Below are positions 52,288 to 56,273 of a stretch of DNA of 56,273 bases, piece by piece. The DNA comes from Lachnospiraceae bacterium (GTDB taxonomy: Bacteria; Bacillota; Clostridia; Lachnospirales; Lachnospiraceae). Within the stretch, counting starts at the first letter, position 1. Each line of letters starts with the position of its first letter. Position numbers and translations under genes: made by a program. The notes below the pieces were generated by a model. That model saw only the letters and a program-made list of their open reading frames with translations. It did not search any database and was not told the DNA's origin. Location of the stretch: positions 1 through 56,273 of the forward strand of contig BLLU01000082.1 of the NCBI GenBank assembly GCA_011959105.1. Direction: 5' to 3'.

Positions 52288-52833
52288 CTACTGCTCCATC
52301 TGCCTGCCCAAAAAACCCGCCGCAGACATGATCAGCTTGTACTCCACTTCTCCCATCTTCCCCTTGTAATCATTTTCCAGCAGCAGCACGGAACCGATTA
52401 CATCTCCCTCACAGATAATAGGCGTAAAGGCCATGTGCTGGTATTCTACTTCCAGTTCATCGCAGACCCGCAGAAAGTTCCGGTCTCCCTGGGAGCAGAT
52501 TGCCGTCTCCCGGTCATTCATCTTTTCTTCCAGTTGTTTGCTGACCTCCTTTCCCAGGTAAGCCTTGCCGCCCCCCGCGGTGGCAATGAACTGATCCCTG
52601 TCGCTGATCAGGGCGGTGTGTCCGGAGACCTGGGCCAGGGACTCCGCGTACTGCTTGGCGAAGGTGGTCATCTCCCCGATGGGGGAATACTTTTTTAAAA
52701 TCACCTGTCCTTCCCGGTCCGTGTAGATTTCCAGCGGGTCCGATTCTCTGATCCGCAGGGTGCGCCGGATCTCTTTGGGGATTACGATTCTGCCAAGGTC
52801 ATCTATTCTTCTGACAATTCCAGTTGCTTTCAT
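52288..52833 (-). CDS. spoVT: Stage V sporulation protein T
   Basis: 181 residues. An AbrB-type swapped-hairpin DNA-binding N-terminus (MKATGIVRRIDDLGRIVIPK, then EIRRTLRIRESDPLEIYTD) and a C-terminal GAF-like domain (about 60-178; SGHTALISDRDQFIATAGGG, AFTPIICEGDVIGSVLLLE). It regulates late forespore genes and spore germination. The length and sequence match SpoVT closely. A sigma-G-like promoter lies upstream, as expected for this gene. Confidence 0.97.
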   Translation of the reverse strand: MKATGIVRRIDDLGRIVIPKEIRRTLRIRESDPLEIYTDREGQVILKKYSPIGEMTTFAKQYAESLAQVSGHTALISDRDQFIATAGGGKAYLGKEVSKQLEEKMNDRETAICSQGDRNFLRVCDELEVEYQHMAFTPIICEGDVIGSVLLLENDYKGKMGEVEYKLIMSAAGFLGRQMEQ

Positions 52834-52878
52834 AATTCTGATTTTCTCCTTTTTTGCAGTTTCTGTTTTCTGTAGGGC

Positions 52879-52907
52879 TAGTATCTGTAAAATGTAGGAT
52901 TTTATAC
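52879..52907 (-). promoter_or_regulatory. Sigma-G-like forespore promoter for spoVT
   Basis: Minus strand GTATA (52907-52903), 17 bases, GATACTA (52885-52879). The known sigma-G pattern is about GHATR-N18-CATNHTA, so this fits with one mismatch and one base less spacing. The leader is about 45 bases. Confidence 0.55.
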
Positions 52908-52972
52908 CATATTTTCGTGGGTCATAGCATGGGCTTTCTGCAAATTATTCCCAATATCACTTTTTTCAACGC

Positions 52973-53001
52973 TTGCGTTTTTATGTATATATTGTTAAAA
53001 T
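52973..53001 (+). promoter_or_regulatory. Promoter of vanR-vanS
   Basis: TTGCGT (52973-52978), 17 bases, TAAAAT (52996-53001), 65 bases upstream of the vanR start. It is divergent from spoVT. Confidence 0.6.
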
Positions 53002-53065
53002 AGGGCTGAAAAATATCCTTACTTGTAGAACAGCAAATGTGAGATAAAGGAGCGAATACGGCAGC

Positions 53066-53758
53066 ATGCAGGACAAAATTATGATTGTGGACGACGAAAC
53101 CGCCATAGCCGACCTGGTGACCGTCTATCTAAAAAACGAAGGCTATGAAGTTTTTACCTGTTACACGGCAGAGGAAGCGCTGGCCTGCGTGGGCCGGGAG
53201 GATTTGAGTCTGGCCATTCTGGATGTGATGCTGCCGGATCTGGACGGTTTCGCGCTGTGTCAGCGAATCCGGGAAAAGCATTTATTTCCCATCATCATGC
53301 TCACGGCCCGGGGTGAGGATATGGACAAGATCACCGGACTGACCCTGGGAGCAGACGACTATATCACCAAGCCCTTCAACCCTCTGGAACTCACCGCCAG
53401 GGTGCGCACCCAGCTGCGGCGCTACACCCGCTACAACACCGCTGCCCCCCAGCAGGAGCAGACAGAAAAGGACATCCGGGGCCTGCATATGGACAAGGAT
53501 GCCCACCACTGCAGCCTGAACGGCCAGGAGGTGGTTCTGACCCCCATAGAGTTCAACATCCTCTGGTATCTCTGTGAACGGCAGGGCAGCGTGGTATCCT
53601 CGGAGGAACTGTTTGAGGCGGTATGGGGCGAGAAATATCTGGACAACAACAATACCGTCATGGCCCATATCGCCCGGATTCGGGAAAAGCTGAAAGAGCC
53701 GGCCAGACGGCCCAAATATATTAAGACTGTTTGGGGGGTGGGATATACCATTGAATAA
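53066..53758 (+). CDS. vanR: VanR-like response regulator (OmpR family)
   Basis: 230 residues. Receiver domain with IMIVDDETAIADLVTVYLKN, phosphoacceptor Asp in LAILDVMLPDLDG, and ITKPFNPLELTARV, followed by an OmpR/PhoB winged helix (LTPIEFNILWYLCERQGSVV, then YIKTVWGVGYTIE). It closely follows the pattern of VanR in glycopeptide-resistance clusters, but such regulators also occur in species without resistance. The ribosome binding site AGGAG is rather far (13 bases) from the ATG. It overlaps vanS by eight bases. Confidence 0.9.
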   Translation: MQDKIMIVDDETAIADLVTVYLKNEGYEVFTCYTAEEALACVGREDLSLAILDVMLPDLDGFALCQRIREKHLFPIIMLTARGEDMDKITGLTLGADDYITKPFNPLELTARVRTQLRRYTRYNTAAPQQEQTEKDIRGLHMDKDAHHCSLNGQEVVLTPIEFNILWYLCERQGSVVSSEELFEAVWGEKYLDNNNTVMAHIARIREKLKEPARRPKYIKTVWGVGYTIE

Positions 53759-54935
53759 CCATATTTTACGGAGAAGCCGAATCTCCCGGCGCATCATGCT
53801 GCGGTATATACTGTCCATGTTCGGTTTTGTGATCGGGCTGGTGCTCTTTGTGATGCTGTGCTGGTTACTGTGCAGCCAGCGCATCTGGTACTACAATGAC
53901 CCTCTGTATCAGGTCCTGTCCCTGATCAAGGATTATCTGCTCTTTATTATGGTTGCCATCATTCTGATAGGCTGGACTTTGATCACGCATCACTTTATAA
54001 CCCTTCCCCTGCGGTACCTGGATGAAATCGTGGGGGCTTCCGGGAAGCTGATCACCTCCCGGGAGGAATCCGTTCGCCTTTCCGGAGTACTGAGAGAGGT
54101 GGAGGAACAGTTGAACCGCTTCCGGCTCCAGGGACTGTCGGCAGAGGCCATGGCAAAGGAAGCCGAACAGCGAAAAAACGATCTGGTCATCTATCTGGCC
54201 CATGACCTGAAAACGCCTCTGACCAGCGTGATCGGCTATTTGAGCCTGCTGCAGGACGAACCCCAGATTTCTCCGCAGCTTCGGGAAAGATACACGGGCA
54301 TCGCCCTGGATAAAGCATTGCGCCTGGAGGATCTGATCGGCGAATTCTTTGACATCACCCGCTTTAACCTGACCACTCTGACCCTGGAACCGGAGCAGGT
54401 AAATCTCAGCCGGATGCTGGAACAGATCACCTATGAATTCCTGCCCGTATTGTCGGACAAGGGTCTGTCCTGGCAGTTGGACATCCGGCCGGAGGTACAG
54501 ATGAACTGCGATTCGGACAAACTGCAGCGGGTGTTTGACAATCTGATCCGCAATGCGGTGAATTACAGTTACCCCGATACCGTAGTGTCCCTGTCCATGG
54601 AAATAGTACAGGAGCCGCAGGGGACTGCCGTTCCCGGCGCGCCGGGCCTGCCCAGGCCTCTGGCACTGCAGGGACCGGCTTCCTCTTCAGACGGGCCGGA
54701 GACCGCCTGGGTGCGAATAAAGATCAGCAACCACGGCAGAACCATTCCCCCGGAAAAGCTGGGACGAATCTTCGAACAGTTTTTTCGGTTGGATTCTTCC
54801 CGCAGCACTTCCACCGGCGGTGCGGGACTGGGGCTGGCTATCTCCAAAGAGATCGCGGAACTCCACGGGGGCCAAATACAGGCAGAGAGCGAAAATGAAC
54901 AGATCACCTTCACCTTATGGCTTCCCCTGAGTTGA
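53751..54935 (+). CDS. vanS: VanS-like sensor histidine kinase
   Basis: 394 residues, start TTG 53751 within the end of vanR. Two N-terminal membrane helices (about 17-42 and 62-85) with only a short outer loop, then a HAMP-like linker. HisKA follows with His in VIYLAHDLKTPLTSVIGYLSLL, which is very like VanS. HATPase boxes are NLIRNAVNYSYPD and GGAGLGLAISKEIAELHGG. An insertion rich in Pro, Gly and Ala (about 285-310) lies between N box and G1 box and is unusual. The partner is vanR. Confidence 0.92.
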   Translation: MNNHILRRSRISRRIMLRYILSMFGFVIGLVLFVMLCWLLCSQRIWYYNDPLYQVLSLIKDYLLFIMVAIILIGWTLITHHFITLPLRYLDEIVGASGKLITSREESVRLSGVLREVEEQLNRFRLQGLSAEAMAKEAEQRKNDLVIYLAHDLKTPLTSVIGYLSLLQDEPQISPQLRERYTGIALDKALRLEDLIGEFFDITRFNLTTLTLEPEQVNLSRMLEQITYEFLPVLSDKGLSWQLDIRPEVQMNCDSDKLQRVFDNLIRNAVNYSYPDTVVSLSMEIVQEPQGTAVPGAPGLPRPLALQGPASSSDGPETAWVRIKISNHGRTIPPEKLGRIFEQFFRLDSSRSTSTGGAGLGLAISKEIAELHGGQIQAESENEQITFTLWLPLS

Positions 54936-54979
54936 TCCAAATCCGGCGGAACCGGAAACTTTTCCGAAACTTTTCCTCT

Positions 54980-55070
54980 TCATGAGAAAATCGTAAGAAT
55001 TTCATAACAAAATAGACAGAGTATTTGAAGGAATACCGAAAATATGTTTTTTCCCTCCCTGGTACAATAT
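54980..55070 (+). promoter_or_regulatory. Probable VanR-controlled promoter region of vanW
   Basis: After vanS the DNA turns AT-rich: TCGTAAGAATTTCATAAC at about 54987, then a good -10 box TACAAT at 55063-55068 without a matching -35 box. A weak -35 fits an activator-dependent promoter. The assignment to VanR rests on position. Confidence 0.4.
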
Positions 55071-55149
55071 AGATACCGGGGAGGGATTTTTTTATTTCCT
55101 GTAACCGAATTGTCACTTAAGCCTGCTATACTGGCCGGGAATGAGGGAT

Positions 55150-55335
55150 TACGCTGCTCCATGGCTGGGCGCCACTGCGATCGGACAAGGAGCACCGGGA
55201 ATGTGGACTTGGAGGGGATATGCGGGACTAAAATCAGCATATCCCCGGAAAGCCCGCTGCTCCTTGTACGGGCGCCACTGCGATCGGACAAGGAGCACCG
55301 GAAATGTGGGCTTGGAGGGGATATGCGGGACTAAA
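55150..55335 (+). repeat. Two tandem intergenic repeats between vanS and vanW
   Basis: Two near-identical units of about 70 bases (GCGCCACTGCGATCGGACAA, GGAGCACCG, then CTTGGAGGGGATATGCGGGA), one ending near 55220 and one near 55335. They are joined by AGCATATCCCC, which complements the unit end GGGGATATGC. The unit end is shared with the repeats at 2908 and 32008. The second copy ends 25 bases before the vanW start codon. Confidence 0.88.
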
Positions 55336-55358
55336 ATAAAGAAAGGCTGAATGTAAAT

Positions 55359-56174
55359 ATGAAAAGAAAACGAATCACACAAATTTTTCCATGGCTGATT
55401 CCTCTGCGGACCTGGCAAAGAAAATTTTTCTTCTATCTGGGGATGAAGCTGGACCGTAATCGCTATACCTCCTGTGTCCAGGAGAACCTGCTGCCGGCGG
55501 AAGTATTTTCCTCCCGCTGTCCCCTGTACAACAAGGAGACGGGATTTGACATGGTTTATCAGGAAAACAAAGTCCACAACCTGAAGCTGGCAGCGGCTGC
55601 CATCGACCGCATGCTGATCCGGCCGGGGGAAACCTTCTCCTTCAGTCTGGCCACCCGTCATGCGGACCGGCGGGAGCCCTACCGGGACGGCCTTACGGTC
55701 ATCAACGGGCGGCTGACCACCGCCCCCGGGGGCGGCATGTGCCAACTCAGCAATCTGCTGTTTTGGGTGTTTCTTCATTCCCCGCTGACCATCGTGGAAC
55801 GCCACGGACATGGAAGCAAAGATTTCCCGGAGCCGCCCAGCGATGCACCCATGGGGGTAGACGCCACTCTGGCCGAAGGCTGGAAAGATCTGAAAGTGCG
55901 CAACGACACAGACCATACCTTCCAAATTCATATTGCCTTTGACCCGGAGCAGATTTCCGGCCAGCTGTACGCCGACCGCCAGCCTGCCCTGTGCTACTCC
56001 ATCAGCAACGGGCCGGTGACCTATCGCCGCAGACAGGAACATGTCTGGGAGGAAGTGGACGTGATCCAGACCCTTTCGGACCAAAAGACCGGCGAACTCC
56101 AAAATACCCGCACCCTGTATCGGAATATATGCCGCATCGGCTACACGCTGCCGGAAGACACCGTGATCCTGTGA
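55359..56174 (+). CDS. vanW: VanW family protein
   Basis: 271 residues. No clear signal peptide, but the start is basic and aromatic. The VanW domain is obvious: FDMVYQENKVHNLKLAAAAI, LIRPGETFSFSLATRHADRR, EPYRDGLTVINGRLTTAPGG, GMCQLSNLLFWVFLHSPLTI, and NDTDHTFQIHIAFDPEQISG. VanW is an accessory protein of vanB and vanG clusters, with unknown biochemical role. It follows the vanR-vanS pair by 423 bases that hold a likely promoter and two repeats. The sequence to the window end shows no further van gene, so presence of a resistance ligase nearby is open. Confidence 0.93.
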   Translation: MKRKRITQIFPWLIPLRTWQRKFFFYLGMKLDRNRYTSCVQENLLPAEVFSSRCPLYNKETGFDMVYQENKVHNLKLAAAAIDRMLIRPGETFSFSLATRHADRREPYRDGLTVINGRLTTAPGGGMCQLSNLLFWVFLHSPLTIVERHGHGSKDFPEPPSDAPMGVDATLAEGWKDLKVRNDTDHTFQIHIAFDPEQISGQLYADRQPALCYSISNGPVTYRRRQEHVWEEVDVIQTLSDQKTGELQNTRTLYRNICRIGYTLPEDTVIL

Positions 56175-56189
56175 TCCGAAAATTGTTAA

Positions 56190-56273
56190 AAAGCCCGCTG
56201 CTCCATGACTGGACGCCACTGCGGCCAGGCAGGGAGCACCTGGTCTATGGGCTTGGAGGGGATATGCGGAACT
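56190..56273 (+). repeat. Diverged third copy of the vanW-region repeat
   Basis: AAGCCCGCTGCTCCATGACT, GCGCCACTGCG-like GACGCCACTGCGGCCAG, then GGAGCACCTG and GGAGGGGATATGCGGAACT at the window end. It is the same unit as at 55150-55335 with about a fifth of the inner bases changed and its conserved end intact. Confidence 0.75.

Noticed and set aside
53066..56174. Functional vancomycin resistance
   Set aside because: Only the regulators and vanW are present; no vanH, vanA/B/G ligase or vanX/XY is in the window.

Overview
The window looks like a chromosomal segment of a spore-forming Gram-positive Clostridia, most likely Lachnospiraceae. It is GC-rich, has strong AGGAGG-type ribosome binding sites, carries spoVT, a SpoIIQ-like factor and a SPOCS/LysM protein, and has an ileS T-box. 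Most genes are on the minus strand. No rRNA, tRNA, CRISPR array, phage or intact insertion sequence was seen.

Layout. 1-6.2 kb: NlpC/P60 hydrolase, asnS, an AT-rich orphan immunity-like gene, a trigger-factor-like lipoprotein and cardiolipin synthase. 6.3-11.6 kb: small anchored protein, M24 peptidase, DUF1934 protein, murI, a small membrane protein, gntR and ispE. 11.7-16.9 kb: a five-gene minus-strand operon (LytTR regulator, two coiled-coil proteins with central hydrophobic segments, a membrane-anchored HEXXH protease, a helical protein). It resembles a bipartite alpha-helical pore-forming toxin locus and is the best candidate for an undescribed system. 17.2-19.2 kb: a protein behind a near-perfect sigma-28 promoter, then an AT-rich patch with a decayed gene and an ArsR/DUF2087 regulator. 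19.3-24.6 kb: SPOCS/LysM protein, pyrC-pyrK-pyrD and a PrcB-like lipoprotein. 24.7-33.5 kb: plsC, ddl, a membrane Mur ligase, an alpha/beta hydrolase, a GH9-like lipoprotein, an amidohydrolase and a degenerate M23 protein behind a sigma-F-like promoter. 33.5-42.7 kb: SseB, a two-REC regulator and a PocR hybrid kinase; aconitase-like hydratase; glgP. 42.8-49.5 kb: ileS with its T-box, a diguanylate cyclase, a membrane protein and a DHH phosphoesterase. 49.5-56.3 kb: GDPD, GH2 glycosidase, spoVT, vanR-vanS and vanW.

Themes. Envelope genes (murI, ddl, murF-like, plsC, cls, NlpC/P60, VanRS/VanW) recur. A family of roughly 100-bp intergenic repeats with inverted ends (GCATATTCCC...GGGAATATGC and variants) occurs at six or more places, and its conserved end often lies just upstream of a ribosome binding site. 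AT-rich single genes at about 3.0, 7.1-7.9 and 18.0-19.2 kb look acquired. All functions are read from sequence motifs and recalled family knowledge; no search was run.
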